Source: Streptomyces griseoviridis (GTDB lineage: Bacteria > Actinomycetota > Actinomycetes > Streptomycetales > Streptomycetaceae). Taken from it: DNA of 64,000 bases. This document shows, piece after piece, positions 17,326 to 25,865 of this stretch. The translations under genes were made by a program, and so were the position numbers. A model generated the notes under the pieces. That model had not been told where the DNA came from. It did no database searches and saw nothing but the letters and a program-made list of their open reading frames with translations. The stretch is taken from NCBI RefSeq assembly GCF_005222485.1, contig NZ_CP029078.1, forward strand, positions 5,855,501 through 5,919,500, written 5' to 3'. Numbering within the stretch: position 1 is the stretch's first letter; each line of letters opens with the position of its first letter.

Positions 17326-17940
17326 ATGGTGCCTGGAGCGCGGGAGTCCCTGCTCGATGCCGCCTGTTCGGCGCTGGCCCGGCGGCCGTGGGCCACCGTG
17401 CGGATGGTGGACGTCGCCGCCGCGGCCGGCGTGTCCCGGCAGACCCTCTACAACGAGTTCGGCAGCAAGGACGGTCTCGCGCGGGCCCTCGTCAGACGGG
17501 AGGCCGACGGCTACCTCGCCGGCGTCGAACACGCGCTCGCCACCCACAGCGACGCCCGTGAGCGGCTCGCCGCGACCGCCGAGTGGACGGCCGTCAGCGC
17601 CCGCGACAACGACCTGGTGCGGGCGATGCTCACCGGCTGCTGGAGCGAGCGGCTGCCCGCGCCGACGCTCTCCGCGGTGCCGTCGTCCTCCGCCGTGCCG
17701 GCGCAGCGGCGGGCCGACGGGCCGCTGCCCTCGCCCGGCGACCTGGTGGCGATCGTCCGCGACCGGGCCGTGGCGGTCCTCGCGGGCCCCGGCCGGCACC
17801 GCGCCGACACCCACGAACTCGCCCGCTCCTGCGAACTGGTCGTGCGCCTCGCGCTGTCCTGCGTCGCGGCTCCGCCGGGCGGCGGGGACGCGGGCGTGGC
17901 GGAACTGGTGCGCGGGGCCCTGCACCGCCAGGGCGTGTGA
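17326..17940 (+). CDS. TetR-family transcriptional regulator
   Basis: 204 aa. N-terminal helix-turn-helix: RESLLDAACSALARRPWATVRMVDVAAAAGVSRQTLYNEFGSKDGLARAL. The C-terminal ligand domain is divergent and gives no clue to the inducer. ATG 17326 has GGGAGG five bases upstream; the frame is open before it. It converges with the SMR exporter gene, with the 21-bp tandem repeat between them. TetR/SMR adjacency suggests, but does not prove, control of the exporter. Confidence 0.88.
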   Translation: MVPGARESLLDAACSALARRPWATVRMVDVAAAAGVSRQTLYNEFGSKDGLARALVRREADGYLAGVEHALATHSDARERLAATAEWTAVSARDNDLVRAMLTGCWSERLPAPTLSAVPSSSAVPAQRRADGPLPSPGDLVAIVRDRAVAVLAGPGRHRADTHELARSCELVVRLALSCVAAPPGGGDAGVAELVRGALHRQGV

Positions 17941-17997
17941 GCGCCAGGACGCCCGCCCCGGCGCGAGCCGCGAGGGACGCCCGGGGCGCCCGCCCTG

Positions 17998-18081
17998 GTG
18001 CGCCGAACCGGAGATCTGGTGCGCGGAACCGGAGATCTGGTGCGCCCAACCGGAGATCTAGTGCGCCGAACCGGAGATCTG
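17998..18081. repeat. Four 21-bp tandem repeats across the 3' end of the SMR gene
   Basis: Units at 17998, 18019, 18040 and 18061, each starting GTGCGC and ending GAGATCT plus G or A; only one or two bases differ between units. The unit at 18061-18081 encodes the last codons of the SMR gene (QISGSAH). The TAG stop is supplied by the neighbouring unit, where CAG has become TAG. Confidence 0.95.
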
Positions 18082-18381
18082 CAGTCCGATCACGCCCACG
18101 ATGACGAAGCTGATCGAGACGAGTTTCAGGGTCGACACCAGGTCGCCGAGGAAGACCATGCCGTAGATCGCGGTGCCGGCCGCGCCGATGCCGGTCCACA
18201 CCGCGTAGGCCGGGCCGACGTCCAGCTTCTTCAGGGAGAGCGTCAGCAGGCCGAAGCTGCCCAGGGCGAACACGCAGAACGCGACCGTCGGCCAGAGCCG
18301 CGTGAAGCCGTGCGACAGCTTCAGGCAGACGGCGAAACCGGTTTCGAGAATCCCGGCCACGATGACCAGCAGCCACGCCAT
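18058..18381 (-). CDS. SMR-family exporter (SugE/Gdx-like)
   Basis: 107 aa, four membrane helices, an antiparallel dimer drug/guanidinium:proton antiporter. Glu13 (AGILETG) is the proton/substrate residue; Ser42, Tyr59 and Trp62 (YAVWTGIG) match the guanidinium exporter (Gdx) subgroup, whereas position 16 is Phe, so the call to guanidinium is an inference. The C-terminus ends inside a 21-bp tandem array. The leader has a GGCTCGG/CCGAGCC inverted repeat at 18403-18443; I see no guanidine riboswitch core. Converges with the TetR gene. Confidence 0.88.
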   Translation of the reverse strand: MAWLLVIVAGILETGFAVCLKLSHGFTRLWPTVAFCVFALGSFGLLTLSLKKLDVGPAYAVWTGIGAAGTAIYGMVFLGDLVSTLKLVSISFVIVGVIGLQISGSAH

Positions 18382-18467
18382 GTGCGGTCCTCCCGTATGT
18401 CCGGCTCGGTGCGATTATGCACTTGCCACTCCCGTGCCGAGCCAAACAACCCGGGCGACACCGGGGG

Positions 18468-19478
18468 TCAGTCGCCTTCCTTGCGCTCCCGGGTGGCCAG
18501 CAGCCGGCGCAGCGAGTAGAGCCGGGCCGGGTCGGAGTGGCCCTCGGCCACCCAGGCGTCCAGCGCGCAGTCCGGCTCGTCGTGGCTGCACGCGCGCGGA
18601 CAGTTCTCGGTGCCGGGCACCAGGTCGGGGAAGGCGTTGATGACCCGGGACGGATCGATGTGCGCGAGCCCGAACGACCGTACGCCCGGGGTGTCCACCA
18701 CCCAGCCGTCGTCGTCACCGAGGGGCAGCGCGAGGGCCGAGGTGGTGGTGTGCCTGCCGCGGCCGGTGACCGCGTTGACATGGCCGGTCGACCGCCGTCT
18801 GTCCAGCGGCACCAGTGCGTTGACCAGGGTCGTCTTGCCGACGCCCGAGTGGCCGACGAACGCGGTGATCTTGCCGTGCAGATGCTCGCGGACCCGGTCG
18901 GCGGCGCCGCCGGTCTCCAGCTCCTCGCGGCTCGTGACGACGTAGGGGATGTCCAGGTCGCCGTAGAGTTCGAGGAGTTCGTCCGGTGCCGCCAGGTCCG
19001 ACTTGGTCAGCACCAGGAGCGGGGTCAGACCGCCGTCGAACGCGGCGACCAGGCAGCGGTCGATCAGCCGGGGGCGCGGTTCGGGGTCGGCGAGAGCGGT
19101 GACGATGGCCAACTGGTCGGCGTTGGCGACGACCACCCGCTCGAAGGGGTCGTCGTCGTCGGCCGTGCGGCGCAGCACCGACGAGCGCTCCTCGATGCGG
19201 ACGATCCGCGCGAGGGTGTCCTTGTCGCCGGTCAGATCGCCGACGATGGCCACCGTGTCCCCGACCACCGCCGCCTTCCGGCCGAGTTCGCGGGCCTTCA
19301 TGGCCATCACCACCCGGTCCTCGACCAGGCACGTCAGCCGGCCCCGGTCCACGGTGAGGACCATGCCCTCGACCGCGTCCTCGTGCTTGGGCCTGGTGTG
19401 GGTGCGGGGCCTGGTGCCCTTGCGGTGGGGACGGCTGCGGATGTCGTCCTCGTCGGTGTGCTTGCCGTAGCGGCGCAT
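18468..19478 (-). CDS. rsgA: Ribosome small-subunit GTPase RsgA
   Basis: 336 aa. OB-fold N-terminus, circularly permuted GTPase (TKSD as G4, then GHSGVGKTT as G1, later DTPG as G3) and a C-terminal zinc site (CPRACSHDEPDCAL). It checks late 30S maturation. Start at ATG 19478 (MRRYGKHTDEDDIR), 11 bp after the aroA stop; the frame is open into aroA without a better start. aroA-rsgA is the normal Streptomyces arrangement. Confidence 0.93.
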   Translation of the reverse strand: MRRYGKHTDEDDIRSRPHRKGTRPRTHTRPKHEDAVEGMVLTVDRGRLTCLVEDRVVMAMKARELGRKAAVVGDTVAIVGDLTGDKDTLARIVRIEERSSVLRRTADDDDPFERVVVANADQLAIVTALADPEPRPRLIDRCLVAAFDGGLTPLLVLTKSDLAAPDELLELYGDLDIPYVVTSREELETGGAADRVREHLHGKITAFVGHSGVGKTTLVNALVPLDRRRSTGHVNAVTGRGRHTTTSALALPLGDDDGWVVDTPGVRSFGLAHIDPSRVINAFPDLVPGTENCPRACSHDEPDCALDAWVAEGHSDPARLYSLRRLLATRERKEGD

Positions 19479-19489
19479 GGCGGTGGTTC

Positions 19490-20806
19490 CTAGGCCCCGA
19501 GCATCCCGGTCCACAGCTCGGGGAAGTCCGGGAGGGTCTTCGCCGTCGTCGCGACGTTCTCGATCCTGACGCCGTCGACGGCCAGGCCGAGGATCGCGCC
19601 CGCCGTCGCCATCCGGTGGTCCTCGTAGGTGTGGAAGACGCCGCCGTGCAGCGGGCGCGGCCGGATGTGCAGACCGTCCGCGGTCTCGGTGACGTCACCG
19701 CCCAGCTCGTTGATCTCCTTGGTGAGCGCGGCCAGCCGGTCCGTCTCGTGCAGCCGCAGATGCGCCACCCCCCGCAGGGTCGAGGGGGAGTCCGCGAGGG
19801 CGGCGACCGCCGCGATGCCCGGGGTCAGCTCACCCACCTCGCCGAGGTCCACGTCGATCCCATGGACGCGACCCGAACCGGTGAACTCGAGCCCGTACTC
19901 GGTGAGTTCGCAGGAACCACCCATCTCGGTGAAGATCTCCCGCAGCCGGTCGCCCGGCTGGGTGGTGCGCGCGGGCCAGTCGGGCACCACGACCTTGCCG
20001 CCGGTCACCAGGGCCGCCGCCAGGAACGGCTGCGCGTTCGACAGGTCGGGCTCGATCGTCAGGTCGCGGCCGAGCAGCGCGCCGGGCGTCACCCGCCACA
20101 CGTTCGGCTCGCCGCCCGACTCCGGGGTGTCCACCTGGGCGCCGACCGCGCGCAGCATGTCGACCGTCATCCGGATGTGCGGCATCGACGGCAGCGCCGA
20201 CCCGGTGTGCCTGACCTCGACGCCCTGGTTGAACCGGGGGGCGGAGAGCAGCAGCGCCGACACGAACTGGGACGAGGACGACGCGTCGATCGCGACCGGA
20301 CCGCCGTCCAGCGCGCCCCCGCCGTGCACGGTGAGCGGCAGCGCGCCGCGGCCGTCGTCGTCGATCCGGGCGCCCAGCGCGCGCAGCGCGTCGATCACCC
20401 CGTGCAGCGGACGCTCGTAGGACCGCGGGTCGCCGTCGAAGCGGACCGGGCCGTCGGCGAGCGCCGCGACCGGCGGCAGGAACCGCATGACCGTGCCCGC
20501 GTTGCCGACGTCGACGGTGGCGGGACCGTGCAGGCCCGTCGGCAGCACCCGCCAGAACTCGCCCGAACCGTCGGGGCCGACGCCCTCCTCGATGCCGACG
20601 CCCATCGCGCGCAGGGCGCCCGCCATCAGCAGGGTGTCCCGGGAGCGCAGCGGGCGGCGCAGCCAGCCGGGCTCGGAGGCCAGCGAGGCCAGCACCAGGG
20701 CACGGTTGGTGACCGACTTGGACCCCGGCACGTGGACCGTCGCGTCGACGGCTCCGCTCGCGTGCGGGGCGGGCCAGAGGGCGGTGTCTGCGGGGTTCGG
20801 GGCCAT
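19490..20806 (-). CDS. aroA: EPSP synthase (3-phosphoshikimate 1-carboxyvinyltransferase)
   Basis: 438 aa. Joins PEP to shikimate-3-phosphate in the shikimate pathway. Signature segments: [58 protein letters not shown] and [18 protein letters not shown], and [14 protein letters not shown] near the end. Full length. Upstream of rsgA with 11 bp between. Confidence 0.95.
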   Translation of the reverse strand: MAPNPADTALWPAPHASGAVDATVHVPGSKSVTNRALVLASLASEPGWLRRPLRSRDTLLMAGALRAMGVGIEEGVGPDGSGEFWRVLPTGLHGPATVDVGNAGTVMRFLPPVAALADGPVRFDGDPRSYERPLHGVIDALRALGARIDDDGRGALPLTVHGGGALDGGPVAIDASSSSQFVSALLLSAPRFNQGVEVRHTGSALPSMPHIRMTVDMLRAVGAQVDTPESGGEPNVWRVTPGALLGRDLTIEPDLSNAQPFLAAALVTGGKVVVPDWPARTTQPGDRLREIFTEMGGSCELTEYGLEFTGSGRVHGIDVDLGEVGELTPGIAAVAALADSPSTLRGVAHLRLHETDRLAALTKEINELGGDVTETADGLHIRPRPLHGGVFHTYEDHRMATAGAILGLAVDGVRIENVATTAKTLPDFPELWTGMLGA

Positions 20807-20892
20807 GACCCCACTTTATAAGCAGGCCGCCGGTGGCGTGCCCCCGCGTGCGGGCCGCCGGCGCGCGCCCCGCGCGCCCCCGACGCCGCTGG

Positions 20893-21612
20893 TCACCACC
20901 GCAGCAGCCACCTGCCGCCGCCTATCAGCGCGCACAGGCTCACCGCGTGGAAGAGGAACAGCCAGAGCCCGGCCGGCACGTGCGTCAGCCGCGACAACTG
21001 GTCCGCGTCCGAGTCGCCCGCACCGCCCCGGCGCCGCTTCGCCTGCAGTTCGAACGCCGGCCGCACCCCGCCCACCAGCAGGAACCAGACCACCGCGTAC
21101 GCGAACGCCGCCTGCACCTGCGGTCCCGCCAGCCACGACACCAGCAGGAAGGCGGAGCCGGTGAGGACGACGGTCAGCGCGCCGTACGCGTTGCGGATCA
21201 TCACCAGCATCGCCAGCAGCAGGAGCGTCGCCAGCCACAGCAGCAGCGTGATGCGCCCGGTGCCGAGCAGCGCGGCCCCGCCGAGGCCGAGCAGCGGGGG
21301 AGCGGTGTAGCCGGCCGCCGCCGTGAGGATCATGCCGATCCCGTGCGGCTTGCCCCGGCTGACGGTCAGCCCGCTGGTGTCCGAGTGCAGCCGGATGCCC
21401 GTCAACTGCCGTCCGGTGAGCAGCGCGACCAGACCGTGGCCGCCCTCGTGGGCGATGGTGACGGCGTTGCGCGATATCCGCCACAGCCCGTGCGGGACGG
21501 TCACCGCGAGCGCCGCGACCAGCGTCGCGATCACCACCCACAGATCCGGGTCGGGCTGGGTGCCGACCACCTCGTCCCAGAGCGAGGAGAGCGAGGATGC
21601 GGTGCTTTCCAT
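20893..21612 (-). CDS. M50-family membrane metallopeptidase
   Basis: 239 aa, about six membrane helices. The zinc motif HEGGH (AVTIAHEGGHGLVALL) lies in the second helix, as in site-2-protease-like enzymes; a later Asp/Asn ligand is less clear, so activity is inferred. A cytoplasmic loop AKRRRGGAGDSDADQLSRLTH precedes the last helix. ATG 21612; the open frame continues far upstream antisense to the SRAP gene and is not coding. Divergent from the SRAP gene, with 48 bp between start codons. Confidence 0.82.
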   Translation of the reverse strand: MESTASSLSSLWDEVVGTQPDPDLWVVIATLVAALAVTVPHGLWRISRNAVTIAHEGGHGLVALLTGRQLTGIRLHSDTSGLTVSRGKPHGIGMILTAAAGYTAPPLLGLGGAALLGTGRITLLLWLATLLLLAMLVMIRNAYGALTVVLTGSAFLLVSWLAGPQVQAAFAYAVVWFLLVGGVRPAFELQAKRRRGGAGDSDADQLSRLTHVPAGLWLFLFHAVSLCALIGGGRWLLRW

Positions 21613-21660
21613 ACGGCGAGGGCTCCCGTGGGTGTCGGCGAATCTGGCAGTGTGGCACGT

Positions 21661-22476
21661 ATGTGCGGACGGTATGCAGCGAGTCGTGGGCCCGAGGATC
21701 TCGCGGGAACCTTTGAGGTCGAGCGGTGGGACGCCGAGGACACCCTCGCGCCCGACTACAACGTGGCCCCCACCAAAGAGGTCTACGTGGTCCTCGACCG
21801 TCCCCTCAAGGACGCCGCCGACCCGCGGCCGGTTCGCCAGCTGCGGAAGCTGAGGTGGGGACTGGTCCCGTCCTGGTCGAAGACCCCCGAGGGCGCCGCC
21901 CGGATGATCAACGCCCGCGCCGAGACCGTCCACGAGAAGCCGTCGTACCGGCGCGCCTTCGCCGGCCGCCGCTGCCTCGTCCCGGCCGACGGCTACTACG
22001 AGTGGGTCACCGGACAGCAGGAGCGGGACCTCGAGGTCGAGGGCCGCAGGAAGCGCCCGCGCAAACAGCCCTACTTCGTGCTGCCCGCCGACGGCTCGGT
22101 CTTCGCGATGGCCGGGCTCTACGAGTTCTGGCGCGACCGCACCCTGCCCGACGACCACCCGGCCGCCTGGTGGGCGACCTGCTCCGTGATCACCACCGAG
22201 GCCGAGACCACCCCGCTCGCCGTCGCCCCCGCCGACGGCCCGCACGCCCTCGCCGACATCCACCCCCGGATGCCCCTCATGCTCACCCCGGACCGCTGGG
22301 ACAGCTGGCTCGACCCCGGCCGTACCGACGTCGAGGACCTCCGCGCGCTGCTCGCCCCGCCGCCCGCGGGGCTGATGCGCGCCTACCCCGTCGCGACGGC
22401 CGTCAGCAACGTCCGCAACAACGGCCCGGAGCTGCTGAAGGAGCTGGAGGGCCCCGAAGAGGGCACACTCTTCTGA
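21661..22476 (+). CDS. SOS response-associated peptidase (SRAP/YedK family)
   Basis: 271 aa. Starts MCGRY: Cys2, exposed after Met removal, forms a thiazolidine link to abasic sites in single-stranded DNA. Also present are NVAPT, WGLVPSWS, INARAETV, RCLVPADGYYEW and HPRMP, whose histidine completes the active site. The start is fixed by Cys2. Stop and the next gene's GTG are one base apart. Confidence 0.93.
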   Translation: MCGRYAASRGPEDLAGTFEVERWDAEDTLAPDYNVAPTKEVYVVLDRPLKDAADPRPVRQLRKLRWGLVPSWSKTPEGAARMINARAETVHEKPSYRRAFAGRRCLVPADGYYEWVTGQQERDLEVEGRRKRPRKQPYFVLPADGSVFAMAGLYEFWRDRTLPDDHPAAWWATCSVITTEAETTPLAVAPADGPHALADIHPRMPLMLTPDRWDSWLDPGRTDVEDLRALLAPPPAGLMRAYPVATAVSNVRNNGPELLKELEGPEEGTLF

Positions 22477-22477
22477 C

Positions 22478-23116
22478 GTGAGCACCGAGACCGTGACGAC
22501 GGACGCGGGCGACGCCCGCATCACCTGGCACCCGGCGGGCGCCCCCCGGCTGCTGCTCGCCGTCAGCCATGGCGCCGGCGGCGGCATCGACGCCCGCGAC
22601 CTGCGCGCCCTCGCCGCCGTCCTGCCGGGACACGGCGTGAGCGTCGCCCTCGTCGAGCAGCCCTGGCGGGTCGCGGGCAAGAAGGTGGCGCCCGCGCCGA
22701 AGACCCTGGACCTCGGCTGGCGCGGCCTGTGGCCCGCGCTGGCCGCCACCGGGCTCCCGGTGATCGCCGGTGGCCGCAGCGCGGGCGCCAGGGTGGCCTG
22801 CCGCACCGCCGCCGAGCTGGGCGCGCACGCCGTGCTCGCGCTCAGCTTCCCGCTGCACCCGCCCGGCAGGCCCGAGAAGTCCCGCGCCGCCGAACTGCTC
22901 GGCGCGGGCGTCCCCACCCTCGTCGTCCAGGGCGGCAACGACCCGTTCGGCCGCCCCGAGGAGTTCCCGCCGGGCGACGGCGCCCCCTACCGACTGGTCG
23001 AGGTGCCGTCGGCCGACCACGGGTTCGCCGTGCCCAAGCGGGCCGCCCTCGGCCAGGACGAAGCCGTGACGATCGTCACGGACGCCGTCACCACGTGGAC
23101 CGCGTCACTCACCTGA
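22478..23116 (+). CDS. Alpha/beta hydrolase (dienelactone hydrolase/KANL3-Tex30-like)
   Basis: 212 aa. VSHGAGGG gives the oxyanion region, [10 protein letters not shown] the nucleophile Ser, [10 protein letters not shown] the Asp strand and SADHGFAVP the catalytic His. Length and order match the small Tex30-like hydrolases; the substrate is unknown. GTG start immediately after the SRAP stop suggests co-transcription. Its stop lies 6 bp before the SigR-type promoter. Confidence 0.85.
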   Translation: MSTETVTTDAGDARITWHPAGAPRLLLAVSHGAGGGIDARDLRALAAVLPGHGVSVALVEQPWRVAGKKVAPAPKTLDLGWRGLWPALAATGLPVIAGGRSAGARVACRTAAELGAHAVLALSFPLHPPGRPEKSRAAELLGAGVPTLVVQGGNDPFGRPEEFPPGDGAPYRLVEVPSADHGFAVPKRAALGQDEAVTIVTDAVTTWTASLT

Positions 23117-23121
23117 CGCCC

Positions 23122-23148
23122 GGGAATGTTGCGCGGGCGACGGCTGTT
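23122..23148 (+). promoter_or_regulatory. SigR-dependent promoter (sigRp2)
   Basis: GGGAAT at 23122-23127, 18 bp, then GTT at 23146-23148: exact match to the SigR consensus GGAAT-N18-GTT. It lies 67 bp upstream of the ATG of the long SigR form and fits the known positive autoregulation of sigR-rsrA. Confidence 0.88.
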
Positions 23149-23214
23149 GTGGCGAACAGCGTGCCGATCACCGGCACCGCCGCCACCGGAGTCCACGGAG
23201 AGGAAGTCCGCCGC

Positions 23215-23379
23215 ATGGGTTCGACCATCTGCCCGAGCCGTCACAGCAGCGCTGACCTGGAGTGGACGGTGCTGCACGCGGCGAAGACCACGCCTGTTCG
23301 GGCGGCGGGCGGACCGGATCGTCGTCTATCCTCCGAATCTGGTGGAACCGGTCTCGGTTCCGCCCGGAATCTTGAGGAG
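23215..23379 (+). other. sigR: N-terminal extension of the long SigR isoform (SigR')
   Basis: ATG 23215, with GGAGAGGAA upstream, opens exactly 55 codons in frame before the GTG of the short SigR. A 55-residue extension giving an unstable, stress-induced SigR' is described in S. coelicolor. The extension contains one Cys and is not similar to sigma domains. A candidate -10 (TATCCT, 23327-23332) inside it could serve the basal transcript for the short form. Confidence 0.75.
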
Positions 23380-24063
23380 GTGGGTCCGGTCACTGGGATC
23401 GACGCAGGGACCGACAACGGCCAGGCGGAGCAGCCCGAGGGCCAGGGCACCGGCGCGGAGAGCACCGCGGAGCGCACCGCGCGCTTCGAACGGGACGCGC
23501 TCGCGTTCCTCGACCAGATGTACTCGGCCGCCCTGCGCATGACGCGCAACCCGGCCGACGCCGAAGACCTGGTGCAGGAGACCTACGCCAAGGCGTACGC
23601 GTCCTTCCACCAGTTCCGCGAGGGCACCAACCTCAAAGCGTGGCTGTACCGCATCCTCACCAACACCTTCATCAACTCGTACCGCAAGAAGCAGCGCGAA
23701 CCCCAGCGCTCGGCGGCCGAGGAGATCGAGGACTGGCAGCTCGCCCGCGCCGAGTCGCACATGTCGACGGGTCTGCGCTCCGCCGAGTCGCAGGCGCTCG
23801 ACCACCTGCCCGACTCGGACGTGAAGGCGGCGCTCCAGGCGATCCCCGAGGAGTTCCGCATCGCCGTGTATCTCGCCGATGTCGAGGGCTTTGCCTACAA
23901 GGAGATCGCCGACATCATGGGGACACCCATCGGAACGGTGATGTCCAGGCTGCACCGGGGCCGCCGCCAGCTGCGCGGCATGCTGGAGGACTACGCCCGT
24001 GAGCGCGGGCTCGTCCCGGCCGGTGCCGGAGAGTCGAACGAAGCGAAAGGCTCGGCGTCATGA
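23380..24063 (+). CDS. sigR: ECF sigma factor SigR
   Basis: 227 aa from GTG 23380. Group IV sigma factor directing the thiol-oxidative stress response. Region 2: [36 protein letters not shown] and [22 protein letters not shown]; region 4: [49 protein letters not shown] 23380 lies almost on top of GAGGAGG, so initiation there may depend on another signal, and the longer form from ATG 23215 is equally readable. Overlaps rsrA by 4 bp. Confidence 0.95.
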   Translation: MGPVTGIDAGTDNGQAEQPEGQGTGAESTAERTARFERDALAFLDQMYSAALRMTRNPADAEDLVQETYAKAYASFHQFREGTNLKAWLYRILTNTFINSYRKKQREPQRSAAEEIEDWQLARAESHMSTGLRSAESQALDHLPDSDVKAALQAIPEEFRIAVYLADVEGFAYKEIADIMGTPIGTVMSRLHRGRRQLRGMLEDYARERGLVPAGAGESNEAKGSAS

Positions 24064-24386
24064 GCTGCGGAGAGCCGCACGAGACGGACTGCGGTGAGGT
24101 CCTCGACCACCTCTACGAGTTCCTCGACAGCGAGATGCCGGATCTCGACCGGGACAAGTTCAAGCAGCACTTCCAGGAGTGCTCGCCGTGCCTGGAGAAG
24201 TACGGGCTCGAAGAGGCCGTGAAGAAGCTGGTCAAGCGGTGCTGCGGACACGACGACGTCCCCACCGACCTGCGCGCCAAGGTCCTCGGCAGGCTCGACC
24301 TGATCCGCTCGGGGCAGGCGGTGCCCGACCACGACGTCACGGCCGCGGCGCCCGCCGCCCCGCAGGAGTCGCAGGGCCTGTCGTAG
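24060..24386 (+). CDS. rsrA: Zinc-containing anti-sigma factor RsrA
   Basis: 108 aa. ZAS-family redox sensor that binds SigR when reduced. Key residues sit at the numbers known for S. coelicolor RsrA: Cys11, His37, Cys41 and Cys44 (HFQECSPC); disulfide formation releases zinc and SigR. Two further cysteines occur in KRCCG. Start ATG overlaps the sigR stop (ATGA), ensuring coupled, near-stoichiometric synthesis. Confidence 0.96.
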   Translation: MSCGEPHETDCGEVLDHLYEFLDSEMPDLDRDKFKQHFQECSPCLEKYGLEEAVKKLVKRCCGHDDVPTDLRAKVLGRLDLIRSGQAVPDHDVTAAAPAAPQESQGLS

Positions 24387-24398
24387 CCGACCCTGAAA

Positions 24399-24438
24399 AC
24401 CTCCGCGCACCTCCGCACACCTCCGAACACCTCCGCGT
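24399..24438. repeat. Four 10-bp tandem repeats after rsrA
   Basis: Unit ACCTCCGNNN repeated four times without interruption. Directly after it, TCACCCG (24438-24444) and CGGGTGA (24459-24465) form a 7-bp inverted repeat, about 70 bp before the first HD-GYP gene. Confidence 0.8.
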
Positions 24439-24536
24439 CACCCGAACGTGCTAATCGACGGGTGATAAGCCCACATCGTCCCCCCGGGCCGCCCTAGGCT
24501 CCTCACTCCGAGCAGGAGCGGCCGGGGAGGGGCGTG

Positions 24537-25865
24537 ATGGAGGCGGTTCCGGCGGGGGCCCGCGCGTACATCGGCTGCGTGACCCTCGCCGCCCTGTACT
24601 GCCTGATCCCGCTCCCCTCCCTGGACACGCCCTGGTGGGCCGTGCTGCTGACGGCCGTCGTCTACGCCGGCTGCGAGCAGGCCGCCGCCCGCTGGCACGT
24701 CGCCGGCACCTTCTTCCCCGTGCTGCTCGCCGGGGCCTTCCTGCTGCCGCCGCCCGCCGCCGCGCTCGTCCCGGTGCCCGGCGCCCTCTTCCTCCCGGCC
24801 CGCCGCGGCCCCCGCACCGAGCGGCGCGCCTCCGCGACCCGCAGGCTCTGGCGGGCCGCCCAGCTCGCCGTCGCGGTCTGGGCGGCGAGCCGCACCCACT
24901 GGGCGCTCGGCGGCCGGGACGCCGTCGTCTCCTCCGACTTCCCGTACGCGCTCGTCCCCGCCGGGGCCGCCGTCCTCGCCTTCTGCCTGGCGCTGACCGC
25001 CCTCGACGGCGGGATCAGGGCCCTCGCCGAACGGGTGCCCGCCCGCCGCGCCTGGCGCGGCCTGCTCGCGCGCTCCCTCGCCCCGATCGGCGTGCACGGG
25101 CTCGCCGGGCTGATGATGGCCGTCCTGTGGCGCAGCCCCTACGGGCCGGTCGCCGCGCTCCTCGTGCTGCTGCCGATGTGCGTGTCCTGGTGGGCGTTCG
25201 CCCAGTACCACCGCGAACGCGCCGCCCACCAGGCGACCATCAGGGCCCTGGTGCAGGCCGTCGACATCAAGGACGGCTACACCCGCGGCCACAGCGAACG
25301 CGTCGGCCAGGCGTCCATGATGATCGCCCGCGAGCTGGGCATGGACGACGCCCGCGTCGAGGTGCTCCGCTTCGCCGGCATCCTGCACGACGTGGGCAAG
25401 CTCGGCGTCCCCACCCGGCTGCTGCGCAAGGACGGACCGCTGACCCCCGAGGAGCGCCGGGTCATCGAACTGCACCCCGAGTACGGCCACGAGATGGTGC
25501 GCGGCATCGCCTTCCTCGGCGAGGCCCGCGCCGCCGTCCTGCACCACCACGAACGCCTCGACGGCAGCGGCTACCCCTACGGCCTGCTGGGCGGCCAGAT
25601 CCCGGAGTCCGCCCGGGTCGTCGCCGTCGCCGACGCCTTCGACGCGATGACCTCCACCCGCTCCTACCGCCGCGCCAGGCCCGTCCCCGCCGCACTGGAG
25701 GAGCTGAAGCGCTGCGCGGGCGCCCAGTTCGACCCGCACATGGTCACCGCCCTGGCCCGCGCCCTCGCCCGGCAGGGCTGGCACCCCGCCGTCACCGCGG
25801 AGGAACAGCCGGCCCCGGACCCCGCCACCGCGCCCCTCACCAGCGGCCCGAGGGCGGCCCGATGA
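24537..25865 (+). CDS. Membrane HD-GYP domain protein
   Basis: 442 aa. Residues 1-215 hold about six to seven membrane helices; the C-terminal half is an HD-GYP domain: KDGYTRGHSERV, GILHDVGKLGVP, HHHERLDGSGYPYGL and VVAVADAFDAMTS, all metal and GYP residues intact. HD-GYP proteins hydrolyse cyclic di-GMP, so it may link a membrane signal to second-messenger breakdown, although substrate is inferred. ATG 24537 has GGAGG at ideal distance; GTG 24534 is an alternative. Overlaps the next gene by 4 bp. Confidence 0.9.
   Translation: MEAVPAGARAYIGCVTLAALYCLIPLPSLDTPWWAVLLTAVVYAGCEQAAARWHVAGTFFPVLLAGAFLLPPPAAALVPVPGALFLPARRGPRTERRASATRRLWRAAQLAVAVWAASRTHWALGGRDAVVSSDFPYALVPAGAAVLAFCLALTALDGGIRALAERVPARRAWRGLLARSLAPIGVHGLAGLMMAVLWRSPYGPVAALLVLLPMCVSWWAFAQYHRERAAHQATIRALVQAVDIKDGYTRGHSERVGQASMMIARELGMDDARVEVLRFAGILHDVGKLGVPTRLLRKDGPLTPEERRVIELHPEYGHEMVRGIAFLGEARAAVLHHHERLDGSGYPYGLLGGQIPESARVVAVADAFDAMTSTRSYRRARPVPAALEELKRCAGAQFDPHMVTALARALARQGWHPAVTAEEQPAPDPATAPLTSGPRAAR

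Noticed and set aside
17998..18081. CRISPR-like array at the tandem repeats
   Set aside because: Repeats are contiguous without spacers and there is no cas gene; the same holds for the arrays at 15 kb and 57 kb.
18382..18467. Guanidine riboswitch upstream of the SMR gene
   Set aside because: Only a 7-bp inverted repeat is visible; I could not find the conserved ykkC or ACGR-loop elements.
23380..23382. Certain start codon for the short SigR
   Set aside because: GTG 23380 is kept because it gives the known 227-residue length, but GAGGAGG is too close to it, so I do not treat the start as proven.
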